20,658 bases of DNA from Priapulus caudatus (GCF_000485595.1 NW_014580027.1:1-20658); one strand, 5' to 3'. Positions 8,341-17,860 are shown, counted from the stretch's first letter. Made by a program: numbers and translations. Notes: generated from the letters alone by a model not told the origin.

Positions 8341-8653
8341 AGAAATTTAAACATTTTTAGCACGTGAGCTCAAGGGAAAGCTGAGTCCTGTGCTTCAGAT
8401 CGGATGATCACACCGCACTCCTATAAAAGTGCTAAAAGAAGACTAGCTAGCGCAGTCTTGAGGAAAACTTTGCCTCTATTCCTACCAGGCAAAGAAGCGA
8501 TGGTGCAGATGCTACTTTCCACGGCACCAATGCCAATGGAGTCTGGTTACACAACGGTTACAATTAAGAATTTGGACAAGGATGTGAACAGGTTTTGTAC
8601 CTCTCGCACAAAGGTCTCTCCACTAATTCGAAACGATTGAGGTTATTTTGCAA
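8341..8653. other. No convincing gene
   Basis: A 78-codon plus-strand ORF (8404-8640) is open but shows no recognisable motif, and no viral or retroelement match is apparent on either strand. I leave it unassigned. Confidence 0.35.
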
Positions 8654-8953
8654 TTACCAAGACTCTCCACAATAGATAAGAGTGCATGATTGATTATGCA
8701 ATGCAGGAGCGATAAAATGGTTGTACACTAGGGTTATTTCTTTATTAGTTTGCATAAGGACATCTAACTCAACCTTGGCATAACTTGGACAATCGTGGGA
8801 TAGAGTATGGGTATAGAGTATGAACACAGGGGTGGTATTGGTTAGTGCTCTAGGAGAACTGAGACTGTTATGTGTCAGAACTCTCAGCCATCCCAGACAG
8901 CTGGTGGTGCTGTGCACTATACTGACGAATGTAAGCCATCCCACTAATTGCAC
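8654..8953 (-). pseudogene. Class III viral glycoprotein N-terminus, second copy
   Basis: This 99-codon frame is a close duplicate of the beginning of the glycoprotein fragment at 3960-4249. It has the same hydrophobic signal-like start (GWLTFVSIVHSTTSCLGWL), the same HTLS-x-DCPSYAKVELDVL segment and the same Cys pair (NQSCTLIYCGE). It stops at 8654, where the duplicated unit ends and unrelated sequence begins. It is therefore a truncated copy made by segmental duplication, not a second viral capture. Substitutions relative to the first copy are few. Confidence 0.6.
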
Positions 8954-9341
8954 ATTGACGACTGGGCTAATGGGCCTAGACCATCTTAATTAAGCTTAAG
9001 CCTAAACATTTGTTATTCGTTACTTTGTCAGTGTAACATTAATATATTCGCGGAGCATTATACGCTGCGCGATTGAGATAAAGGACACGCATGACAATAT
9101 GCACCGCCTGGGAATCTTCCAGGATGGTGTGCATGCTTTGTAAAATTATATCGAAAGTATATACATATTTGGTCTTTGGGTGCTAATACACCCGAACACA
9201 GTATTGAAATAACTATAAATTCAATAGATATAATCTAATCTCAACTTTTGACACCATTGGACTATTGGCAAATATAGATCCAATAATGAATGTGTGCTTT
9301 AGGCCAATCGTAGTTATATTGAGTGACTAAGCTACATGTGG
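8654..9341. repeat. Duplicated unit, copy 2
   Basis: This matches about 3960-4645 in the same orientation. The match breaks at gtctggc(c/a) (4645 versus 9345 region), after which copy 1 continues to the unrecognised ORF while copy 2 runs into a small tandem repeat. Confidence 0.85.
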
Positions 9342-9370
9342 GTCTGGCAGAGGTCCCAAGTTGGGAAAGT

Positions 9371-9439
9371 CCAAGAAAGGGAGCCAGCAATCCAAGAAAG
9401 GGAGCCAGCATTGGCCCAACAATCCAAGAAAGGGAGCCA
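9371..9439 (+). repeat. Small tandem repeat, three units
   Basis: The motif tccaagaaagggagcca occurs at about 9370, 9391 and 9423, with spacings of 21 and 32 bases, the first two followed by gcaa/gcat. The repeat lies at the edge of duplicated unit copy 2. Confidence 0.85.
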
Positions 9440-9539
9440 TGTCCATCGCCGTTTTTTCGCAGTGCGCAAAAACAGGAAAAAAGTTGTGGCGGCTGCGATA
9501 TGTGTTTGACTACAGACTAATAGACTACAGAGAGAGATA

Positions 9540-10060
9540 AGAGAAGACACGTTCACTAGTGTTTTATATCTATATCTCTAATACAATACATAAAGTCAGT
9601 GCGCTAACGAATAGAAAAGCATTACAGTGCATAGTAACCGTATCACGCAACTTACACCTTTCTCAGACTACGTCTCGTCACAACAAGCCCCGAGCAGTCG
9701 GCCGCTTCCTCTTTTATACGGTGCGCCCCGGTCTCGCGATCGCGTTTCTCCCCTTACGTCACAGATCTCTTTTAGCTCCCAACTCTGACCAACCGGCCCT
9801 CCCGAATACGGCAGAGTGCGGATTCCTACCGCTATCTCCCGCTACCTAATATGGTTGCGGGATGCGTGGTGCGCACTTGGCGCGATGCCACGGCTAATTC
9901 GGACCATGGTGTCAACACGGCCATCTATCGGTCAGCACCGTTATCTATAGGTCAGCCCATGTGCGGCCGCCTGTCACACTCCGGAGATTCATGACTGCGA
10001 TTCCCAGCCTAGCTGGCGCCATCTCGAGTCGCTCTCTTTGATTGTAACGACCCTGTTACA
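9540..10060 (-). mobile_element. Probable LTR (minus strand), solo or 3' end
   Basis: Read on the minus strand, a purine tract (GGGGAGGGGGGGAG, 10064-10077) is followed four bases later by TGTAACAGGGTCGTTACA (10043-10060). This is the arrangement of a polypurine tract next to the start of a 3' LTR. Some 340 bases further on is TATAAAAG (9711-9718) in a GC-rich promoter-like setting, as in a U3 region. No tRNA primer-binding site or internal coding sequence is visible. The downstream end of the LTR is not clear, so 9540 is an estimate. The element family is unknown. Confidence 0.45.
9711..9718 (-). promoter_or_regulatory. TATA box of the putative LTR
   Basis: TATAAAAG on the minus strand lies in a GC-rich context. 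It is placed where an LTR promoter would be if the LTR starts at 10060. Confidence 0.4.
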
Positions 10061-10113
10061 AGACTCCCCCCCTCCCCGACACGACGCGATCGCCTCGCGA
10101 TTGCGACACGGAG

Positions 10114-10160
10114 GTATTGATTGAACAGCGTTGCCCCTGGCAACCAGAGGCAATCAATAC
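10114..10160. promoter_or_regulatory. Nested palindrome with RFX-type X-box
   Basis: Outer 10-base arms GTATTGATTG (10114-10123) and CAATCAATAC (10151-10160) are perfect inverted repeats. Inside them sits GTTGCC-CCT-GGCAAC (10130-10144), a perfect palindrome matching the X-box bound by RFX transcription factors. Whether it is bound here is unknown. Confidence 0.5.
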
Positions 10161-10379
10161 AGCCGCACGCGGCCGCAGTTAAGATGGCTGCCGCGTGTCG
10201 CGATAATGGGGTGCTGGCTGATAAGGATTAACCGAGGGGGATCCTAATTAGCTGGCGTGATCGTGCGGTGACTGCAAAACGTTAATGTTAACATAGGGCT
10301 AAGGCATTGTCTATGTTATGACGATAATGCGGACTGACACTAGCTGATCAGTCATCCATGTAATCTAGTCCAAGTGGCT

Positions 10380-10765
10380 TAGTTGCCGCTAATCAGGCGT
10401 GAATTCCATCAACGCCGAAAGCGGCGGCCATGTTGAGCGCGTGTGACGCATTCCTGCGAATAGACGGCGCCACCTCCTGGAGGGTAGTGGCACAGAATAG
10501 CGGGTCTTTCCCGTTAGGTGCCGCCACCATCCAGAGCAAAGGTGGTGAAGCCGAGCGGAAGCCAACCGAACGCGGATGAGACGGACGCGGTGGTTGGCGC
10601 ATGCGGCACGTGGCTGAGCATGCACCGCGCGCGTGGCGACGCCTATATAAACTGCTGCACGAGCAGAAATCGAAAAATGCTCCTTCGACGCCAGACGCGA
10701 CCACTTGTACATTTTAACAGTGCGGTGTTGAATCTAAATTAAACAACTAGTCATGGTATATATTG
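10380..10765 (+). promoter_or_regulatory. Possible plus-strand promoter region
   Basis: A GC-rich stretch leads to CTATATAA (10643-10650) and then a short AT-richer leader to 10765. Minus-strand ORFs across it exist in two overlapping frames with no recognisable motif and look like GC-driven artefacts. It may be the U3/promoter part of another retroelement LTR or a host promoter. The leader ends at the ambiguous base 10766. Confidence 0.3.
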
Positions 10766-10766
10766 N

Positions 10767-10879
10767 CAAAGGTGACCGGAAGTGGTTTGTGGGCCTGAAA
10801 CGTAACGGTCGACCTTTGCAAGGCAACCGTCTGAGGAAGCATAGGATGCGAAAGAAAGGCAAAGGTTCGTCGAAGGTGG
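10767..10879 (+). pseudogene. FGF-like fragment, partial copy
   Basis: These bases match about 5255-5367, including KGDRKWFVGLKRNGRPL, with a few substitutions. The copy is cut on both sides. On the left it starts right after the undetermined base 10766, and on the right it joins at 10880-10884 to a piece of the duplicated unit that lies upstream of the FGF frame in copy 1. The order of the two pieces is therefore reversed relative to 4466-5367. It encodes only about 37 residues and cannot be functional. Confidence 0.75.
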
Positions 10880-10883
10880 AAAT

Positions 10884-11258
10884 TGGTCTTTGGGTGCTAA
10901 TACACCCGAACACAGTATTAAAATAACTATAAATTCAATAGATATAATCTAATCTAAACTTTTGACACCATTGGATTAATTGGCAAATATAGATCCAATA
11001 ATGAATGTGTGCTTTAGGCCAATCATAGTTATATTGGGTGACTAAGCTACACGAGGGTCTGGCCACTGGCCGCAACACGTGTTTAATAGCAGTGACGAAT
11101 TCATCTTCGACAACTGCTATTTATTTTGTTATTTACAATGACGAAAACTAATTAACACATATATACATTTTGCAATATTCCCTTTGTCTTCTGGAATTGT
11201 TGTAGTTATTTGCCTGTGTTGTTATCTCTTGGTCAGCAGACTTGAATAAACAACCGTC
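10884..11258. repeat. Duplicated unit, copy 3 (partial)
   Basis: This matches 4466-4840 nearly base for base. It ends abruptly at caaccgtc (11258), where bunyavirus-like glycoprotein sequence begins. Confidence 0.85.
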
Positions 11259-12445
11259 TCAACAATAGTGTTTTCAGGGCAGTTGAAACATCCTGAACAA
11301 CCTGTAATTACAACCTCTGACACCTCCAGCTCAGTTATTCTCTTAGTAACAATAACATCTTCCAATGTTAATAAGATATCCGCATTCCCAACCAAGCTAC
11401 CTTCTTTTTCAACACCATGAGGGATAGGGGAAATTCCTTTAAAGTCGCCAAGGTTTTTGAGAAATCCATAAGAGTCAAGACAACAGTGATCTATTTCAAC
11501 CCATCTATGTGCAGCAAAAATGCATTTATAATGTTCCTGTAACTCACAAACACAGGTGCCCACTGCGTCAGGCCCCAGGTGCCCACTGCGTCGGGCCCCA
11601 GAGTGTCCCTTCGGTCATAAAATTGGATGCTGCCAAATTGTTTGGAAAATTTGCCCCTCTTATTAATAGCCCCGGTTTTGATGACACTGCCTGTTTGAGC
11701 ATAAAGTTTAGACCTGATTTTAGTCTCTGGTGCCTCGTCCAGTAACACCCTGTTGGAGACGTCAGCTGACCCTTTATAAGATTGTAGCCATTTACAAGTT
11801 GACTGACCTTGGAACCTGAAACACACTTGAGCCTCCACTTTTTCATCTATGATCTCAAACACTTCAGTGCATGGTCTTTTCATTTGGTGGTAACAATAAT
11901 TAAGCACAGGTACACCCTCTATTCATTGATATGCATCCTGGGCCGTCGCAATTCCAGCTTGATGTGCCTGGTCTGCTAGTTTGGCATGTCAGGCTAGGAT
12001 CACTAATAACGTTAGCATTGTCTTCTGGGTTCGTTATGAGTTCCTTGCAGGTAGAGCAGTCGTCAGTACAAGTATCACCTGTCCTTATAACAACTCCAGT
12101 AGCACATGTAGTATATAAAAAGACTCTGAATCCAGCTATACGAGTGTTAAGTATTATTATGTCCAGGTTGTCTGCTCGGCCATTCTTTTGTGTCAAGGTG
12201 AACCCTGCTGCTGAAAGTGATACGGCAGGCAGTTTTGTCGAGATAGTATTTCTCCTCTATCACAGTTGCCTGTTTCAGCTATGATCTGCACTGCATTCCT
12301 TGCCATATTAGGAGGCAACCGGGTATTATATTCCTCGAATCCTAATGTATCCAAGTGCTCTTTGGCAAACAGAGAGTCATCATGCTTGATTGTCTTGGCA
12401 TCAATCTGAGCAGTTATCAAAAGAAAGATGATGATCAAAAGAAGC
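11259..12445 (-). pseudogene. Bunyavirus-type Gc glycoprotein, copy 1
   Basis: In order along the minus strand: a hydrophobic segment (IIIFLLITAQIDA), the Gc start (KTIKHDDSLFAKEHLDTLGF, about 12395-12335), LYTTCATGVVIRTGD (about 12110), and the fusion-loop region SSWNCDGPGCISMNRGCTC (about 11960-11905). A Cys-containing domain with FSKQFGSIQF follows, then VGTCVCELQ and HCCLDSYGFL, and a C-terminal piece with GCSGCFNC before the break at 11259. The WxC...GC...GCxC pattern and domain order are those of a class II bunyavirus Gc membrane-fusion protein, most like phasmavirus-type glycoproteins by impression. Breaks: frameshifts near 12440, 12225 and 11905, and a 23-bp tandem duplication at 11554-11599. 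The C-terminal membrane anchor appears to be missing. It is not expressible as an intact protein. Confidence 0.8.
11554..11599. repeat. 23-bp tandem duplication inside Gc copy 1
   Basis: The unit aggtgcccactgcgtc(a/g)ggcccc occurs twice in a row (11554-11576 and 11577-11599), differing at one base. Since 23 is not a multiple of three, it shifts the glycoprotein frame at the FYDRRD...VGT region. The other copy of the gene (15440-16463) lacks it. Confidence 0.9.
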
Positions 12446-14146
12446 TATAACGATGGAAAGGCTTAGTAGTCTCTTAGTGATCTTTACCAGAGAATAAATG
12501 AGAGAGCTTGTGTATCTAACGAGAGTTTTATATCTGAAGAAAAGCAGCTTGCATCCTGAGACCTTCCTACCACCATTGGTACAGACAACATAGTGGTCTG
12601 GGGTCATGGCTTTCATCGTGCAGTTGGAACATAGCGCTGAGCAGCTGTGCCTCCAGAAGTACCTGTTACCACACCTCGGACAGCAGGATAGTTTATTAAG
12701 CTTTATTAATAAAAGCAGCACAGGCACTAATGGCAGGCAGACCGCCATAGCCAATATAAAACTTATTATATCACCTGCAGTATAAAATCCCACCGTTAGA
12801 GCACTGACTGAGAGCAGGCCTATCATTCTGAACTTAAAACGGCATAAGAAGTAATTATTCAGGGACAGCGACCAAGCTGATTTAGACAGACAAAACGCAT
12901 GTCTGCTTAGCTCAATTGTTTTCCTCTCTGTGTCCAAGTTGCAGTTCGAAAGAATCGAGATGCGTCAGTAGTCCGGCAGTTTGAACACGTGATGAGCAGC
13001 CTTCCTTTCCAAGAAATGATCTGAGTAAGATTCATCATTCACATCGATGCTGAACCTTATAGGCCCTGTAGAGGATCGGGACACCTTCAGACCCTCTGAT
13101 ACCAATTTTATCTTAGTACTGCAGTGATCGTCATAGCAGAGGAAAACAACCCTCGGATTCCACCTGTAGGCACGTTCCATGATTATGGCCCTTCTGTCCG
13201 CTCCTTTAGGATCTAAGGTCTCAGTGCTTATGCCATTTTGGCAGTGTGGTCTCAGCAATTTCTGTATCCTCTGAGGCGAGAGTTCACTACAGTAGGTGTG
13301 GGTGCATGGGTTTTTGTCCGAAATGATCACTCCAACCCTGTTTCTTTAATGCGTTGTGTAGATACACATTGAGCCTAGCACCATGAACTTCTGACAGTTA
13401 CTGTTTATGTCTGTCTCATATGATCCCTTTAACCAAGTGAAGCCCCTGCTATCCCTTTTGTTGTGTTCAAATGATCCGCTAGTCATTGCCTCTGAGTTAG
13501 CTACCCAGTTTGCACTACAGTCTTCTCTCCAGGGGTTGATCATTGATCCGCAGCTGGGAGCTAACCTATCAACAGAGCAGTTGCCAATGTTGTTAAATGC
13601 TACAGGGGATTCGGTGTTGCAACGCTTGTCTCTAGCAGCCAGTGACCTGAATTCTAGTAGAAAGGCAAATTGCCTGACCAAGTCACAGATTGCAGTTAAG
13701 CTGATGCTTAGACATCTTGACATGTAGTTTATTCCTACTTGGTCATTGACGGTAAGGCTGTTGGACCTCCGATGATGTGATGAGAAAAGATTTCTGGCGA
13801 CAACGGTTTCACCTGCTATGCTGCAGTGGTGATAGTCTGAAGCTGGCATCTTGTCTAGTATCTGTTTGGCAGACACAGTGGTGTGGTCAGGGAACTCATA
13901 GGAATCTAACGGATTGTCATGGGGAGAGTACGCAAGTGCTCCACCATAGCAAAAATCAGAGGGATCACATGCTGTCACAGTGTCGAACTGCCACCATTTA
14001 CCTTCTCTATTCCTACTGAAGGACATTAGAGATTCTTTAGTAGGAAGGGCAACCAGTTGTCCTGGTCTCTTTGGCTCATTGGCTGGAGCCGCATCTGACA
14101 AGTTCACAAGAAACCATATTAGCAGAAGAGGCAAGGCAGTAGTCAC
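12446..14146 (-). pseudogene. Bunyavirus-type Gn glycoprotein, copy 1
   Basis: The start at 14146 gives a signal peptide (MTTALPLLLIWFLVNLSDA). A Cys-containing ectodomain follows for about 400 residues, then a transmembrane region (about 12790-12700; LAMAVCLPLVPVLLLLIKL). Next is a cytosolic double zinc-finger tail with CCPRCGNRYFWRHSCSALC, a further CSNC and DHYVVC, and another hydrophobic stretch leading into Gc. The Cys/His tail after the transmembrane helix is characteristic of bunyavirus Gn, the receptor-binding partner of Gc in the M-segment precursor. The whole Gn lies in a single frame, interrupted only by two nonsense codons (13346-13348 and 12965-12967), so it is relatively young or slowly decaying. 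It is continuous with the Gc fragment, as in a viral polyprotein. Confidence 0.8.
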
Positions 14147-14241
14147 GGTCGAGTAGATGGAGTTTGTATTAGATTGGGGAGAGTCTTCCTTTATTAGTGT
14201 GTGTCTCTGCCAATATTCTGACAGACAGAGAACGCAACGAC

Positions 14242-14633
14242 ATGAAGGAACAATATACCAAAATCAACCAGGGGTTGAGAGACAGATGATAGGAGCGAGC
14301 GCATGGGAGAAAAAGTTATGTTACTGCAGACGTCAGCAAGTACGTCATCGTCGCAAACGTGGTCAAAGACACTAAGAAATGTTTGCCGTCTCACACGAGG
14401 AACGCCTCTGCTTTTTGTACAAAATGCTAGACTAACGCCCTTTGCTACTGCAGTAGGCTAAACTTCGGGTAGTCGCCATCGACCCACGTGACCTCGTCAG
14501 CAATATTCGCGAGGTATCGCGTGAAGTTCACATGACCTGGAATGTTGCACTTCAGCACCTGGGCGATTTCTGGTGGCGCCGAAGTTTATAATTTGTTCAT
14601 ATTGTAATTTGTTGTTTGGTTTAATGTACGGCA
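14242..14633. repeat. Duplicated block B, copy 2
   Basis: This matches 5458-5848 in the same orientation, including the short minus ORF (here 14445-14585). It begins immediately at the right edge of the bunyavirus-like insert and ends where the RT fragment starts. Confidence 0.85.
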
Positions 14634-14635
14634 TG

Positions 14636-15290
14636 TGTTGTTGCGAGCTCAATGTCACATCCAAAAAATTACAATTCTTTTGTTTGCTTCAAACGTTATT
14701 TGTAGACCATTGTTCCAAAGTTTTGCAGATGTCTTTCTTTGCGTTTTCGATTTCTTTTGGTGTCTTGTTTAGAATTCCGAAGCCGTCGTCTCTGTATAGA
14801 CCCAGCGAATTCCAATAGTTTGGTTGTGGTTGTACTTTGGTTGTAGCAGACCACCAGTTTGCACGATTCTGTTCCGTCAAAGGATCCCATTCCGATATCG
14901 ACTCCTCTTACGTTATTTCTCTTTATCCAAGGTTCTCCGTTGTTAAATACTAATGCGTGCTTGGTGTGAACAATGATGTCTTTCTCGGGCTCTTTGATTT
15001 TCGTGTATTTGCTTGCGTAGTGGACCGCTTTTGTCAAAAGGCTCTCGGTGATCGAATGGTAAAAATCTATTATGTCGAAGTTAATGAATTTCGCGGATTG
15101 TTTGTTGGGGAAACTTCTATACCATTCGAGTACTTCACGGGTGCTCTTCCAAAGGTTTAGTCCTGTAGATTCGACGACGTTCTCAACTAGTCTCTCTGTT
15201 ATAATCTTGCTAATGTGCCCAATTTCGGTTTCAGTTATTCGGCTGATTTCCGTTTTTCCTCAATCATGACACTAATGGCCGAGCTCAGGT
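14636..15290 (-). pseudogene. Reverse transcriptase fragment of a non-LTR-like retroelement
   Basis: Read on the minus strand the pieces give ESTGLNLWKSTREVLEWYRS, then FINFDIIDFYHSI (RT motif A region), DIGMGSFDGTESCKL, GLYRDDGFGI (the catalytic DD box) and finally LDVTLSS. This is the palm of a reverse transcriptase with a YRDDG active site, a type common in marine and arthropod invertebrate genomes whose exact clade I cannot fix. The frame changes at least twice: around 14880 between the motif A side and the YRDD side, and around 14655. There are no upstream or downstream domains such as an endonuclease. It is a short dead fragment next to block B copy 2. Confidence 0.75.
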
Positions 15291-15439
15291 TCTTTTCTTT
15301 AACAACCAACCTGTTGTTGTACATACTGTATCTGCCTTTAACCATAATTTGCCACTGCAGCCACGTGGCTACCCCCTTAATCTTATTAGTCTTTATCATA
15401 ATATAATAAATATATCGAATATAATAATATATTTCTGTA

Positions 15440-16463
15440 TAAGAGTACGAGTCAAAACAGCAGTGTGAGATGTCTACCCATCTATGCTTAGCAACTATGC
15501 GCATGAAGTGAGTCTGCAGTTCACAGACACATGTGCCAACTGCACTGGATCTAAGTTCATTAATCCTGTTGTAAAATTGGATACTTCCAAATTGCTTTGA
15601 GAACCTGAAACCTTTCCTGAATTCCTGAAAGGACTCTAACCATCTACGTACGGATTTTGCTTGATACCTATAGCAGATCTGTGCTTCAACCTTGTCATCA
15701 ATGACTTCAAACACTTTTGAACAGGGACCCTTCTTCTGGTGGTAGCAGCAACCACAAGTGCATCCACTGTTTATAGATAGACAGCCTGCTCTATCACAAT
15801 TCCATCCAGATGTGTCAGGCTTTGAAGTGCTGCAGATTAAGTCTGGGTTGTTGATCACGTCACGGTTGTCTTCAGCACCAGTGATGAGGGTGTGGCACTC
15901 AGGGCAGCTTGCTGTGCAGGCATCACCAGTTCTTATGACGACGTCTGTGGCACAGGTCGTATACAAAAAGGATCTCAAACCAGTTATTCTTGTGTTGAAA
16001 ATGATTACATCTAGATTGTCAACTCTGTCGTCCTTCTGTTTTAGAGTATATCCAGCTACAGATAATGGTCTAGCTGGCAATTTTGCTGTAACTACGATTT
16101 CTCCTCGATCACCGTTGCCAGTTTCTGAAACAACCTGAATGGCCTTGCGTGCCATGTTAGGTGGTAGCCGAGTATTATACTCCTCAAATCCAAGAGTACC
16201 TAAGTGTTCTTTATCAAATAGTGAGTCATCGTGATCAATGACTTCATCATCGATTTGTGCTCTCATCAGCATTAACACTATTCTGGCCTCAACAATGCAA
16301 ACACTCAGCAGTCTTTTGGCCAGTTTAACCAGTATATAGATGGCTGAGCTAGCATATCGCACCATGTTTTTATATTTAAAGAACAGTAGCCTTAACCCTG
16401 CTGCCCGGCGGCCGCTATTAGTACAAATGATGTAGTGATCAGATGACGGCGTCTTCATAGAGC
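15440..16463 (-). pseudogene. Bunyavirus-type Gn tail/Gc, copy 2
   Basis: A single open frame runs from CSMKTPSSDHY (about 16463, in the Gn zinc-finger tail) through a hydrophobic segment into Gc. It continues through KEHLGTLGFEEYNTRLPPNM, the fusion-loop region SGWNCDRAGCLSINSGCTCG and FSKQFGSIQFYNR to HCCFDSYS at about 15445. After that an AT-rich stretch (15395-15440) and unrelated residues complete the 407-codon ORF (ending 15235). The viral part has no stop codon or frameshift over about 340 codons. Compared with copy 1 it lacks roughly 30 residues before FSKQFGS. It has no signal peptide or Gn ectodomain and no C-terminal anchor, so it is a partial copy. The start at 16458 is just the first ATG. 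Confidence 0.8.
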
Positions 16464-16622
16464 AGCGCTCGTGACGGTGTGCGTTCCATCGGCGTCGGGA
16501 TCTAATCGTAGTATGTACGCGTTCGGATCACTTTGCACGTTGATACGTTTGATCAGTTTAGCTCTAATCATATCTTGTTTGGCTCACTCTAGAAGCGTCG
16601 CGTCGATGTTCGTCGGCGGCAT
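16455..16622 (-). pseudogene. Possible start of a retroelement gag
   Basis: An ATG at 16622 opens a frame (MPPTNIDATLLE, stop at 16584-16586, then AKQDMIRAKLIKRINVQSDP, ending at 16455). The composition and position downstream of an LTR-like leader resemble the N-terminus of an LTR-retroelement Gag. It is cut where the Gn/Gc copy 2 begins. There are no domain-level motifs, so the call is weak. Confidence 0.3.
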
Positions 16623-17260
16623 GTCGAAAGACGACAGTGTATAATCGTTGCGTCCGCGAGTTTAAGGACGGCCGCGTCCCTCTCCTTTCCCAGGTTCTCG
16701 GTTTAGCGTGTGTGAGGTAGTCACCTTAAGGGTAGCCGTCCGGTCACGTCAATAGATAACACGAACACTATTATGAAAAACTACTCTCCGTGCGTTCTAT
16801 TATACCTTGCACTTGTAACAGCCTAAACAAACAACTCTACGATACTAAACAGACTAAATTGTACAAATCGTAACACTCACGCCGCATATCGCGTAACCGA
16901 ACACGCGTAACCTCGTACCTTAAAACGCGGGTCGCGAAGTAGCTCGGCGGAGTGAAGGTGGTGGAAATAAGGAGTATGGAAGGAATAGGTGTAGGAAAAC
17001 TAAGGGGAGATCACGAGCTCTGAAAAACTGAACTATGCGGCTGAGAGGGGGAGACCCGAGTGTTGTAGCTTGGAAATTAGCCTCCACAGATGCGGCGCTC
17101 GACTAATATGTGTCACTCAGATGATGTATGGCGAGTGACACCAATAGGTGTAATACGTTATTTATCGTATCGCTTACGCCGTGCGTTTTCGCCGTGTGAT
17201 AGCTCAGGTAGGGCGGCTAGTGTAGGGCGCTATAATTAATATCTGGAGAAGCCTGCGCTG
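16623..17260 (-). other. Gene-free stretch, possible LTR and leader
   Basis: No ORF of note. The composition and a hairpin with 9-base arms GTGTCACTC/GAGTGACAC (17110-17118 and 17133-17141) suggest regulatory or LTR sequence of an element that would read into the gag-like ORF. A second inverted repeat, TAGTGTAGG (17218-17226) and CCTACACTA (17262-17270), lies at the boundary with Gn/Gc copy 3. I could not identify LTR ends or a primer-binding site. Confidence 0.3.
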
Positions 17261-17263
17261 TCC

Positions 17264-17860
17264 TACACTAAGTGTAGCCAGCTGCTGATAAAGGCCTGGC
17301 AGGTAACTTAGTTGATATAACTATCTCACCTCTCACCATTGCCAGTCTCAGAGATCACTTGAATTGCTTTTCTAGCCATGTTAGGAGGTAAGCATGTGTT
17401 GTACTCTTCAAATCCTAGCGTACCAAGGTGTTCTTTATTGAAGAGTGAGTCATCATGCTCTATTGTTTTAGCATCTATTTGGGCCGTGATCAGCAGCAGT
17501 ATGATGATGGCAATAATAATACAAAGGCTTAATAGTTTCTTTGCTAATTTAACTAGGGTGTAAATGATTGAGCTAGTGTACCTTACTAGCGTTTTATACT
17601 TGAAGATTAGTAGTCTTAGACCAGTAGCCTTTCGTCCACCATTAGTACATATGACATAGTGGTCTGAGGTAAGAGCCTTCATAGAACAGTTGGAGCATAT
17701 GCCTGAGCAGCTATGCTTCCAAAAATGTCTAATGCCACACCTTAAACAGCAGGACGACTTTGTCAGTGTAGTCAGCAAGAGCAGAAGAGGCACTATAGGA
17801 AGACAAAGGATGACTGCAAGACAGAAACTGATGATGATATCATAGTTATCATATTTCATG
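17264..17860 (-). pseudogene. Bunyavirus-type Gn tail/Gc start, copy 3
   Basis: From about 17860 the frame gives a transmembrane segment (ISFCLAVILCLPIVPLLLLL), the double zinc-finger tail (CCLRCGIRHFWKHSCSGIC, CSNC, DHYVIC), a second hydrophobic segment (IIIAIIILLLITAQIDA) and the Gc start to ETGNGER at 17326. A small deletion there shifts the frame; homology to copies 1 and 2 continues in the next frame to about 17268. Upstream of the transmembrane segment the ORF runs into unrelated residues (MRRRALFSAPY). It overlaps copy 2 in gene coordinates from the zinc finger to the Gc start, so the two are independent copies, not halves of one gene split by an insertion. Confidence 0.8.

Noticed and set aside
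9371-9439. CRISPR-like array
   Set aside because: Only three short units with irregular spacing and no distinct spacers, in a eukaryotic setting; a simple tandem repeat explains it.
10389-10712. Two overlapping minus ORFs of just over 100 codons
   Set aside because: They lie in GC-rich DNA, run in parallel frames, share no motif with known proteins and overlap a plus-strand TATA box; probably chance.
13407-14019. Plus-strand ORFs across the Gn region
   Set aside because: They are shadows of the minus-strand glycoprotein, whose signal peptide and cysteine pattern identify the real coding strand.
15235-15440. C-terminal tail of the 407-codon ORF as part of the viral Gc
   Set aside because: Similarity to Gc copy 1 stops at DSYS; the rest passes through AT-rich DNA (YYYIRYIYY...) and is unrelated read-through.
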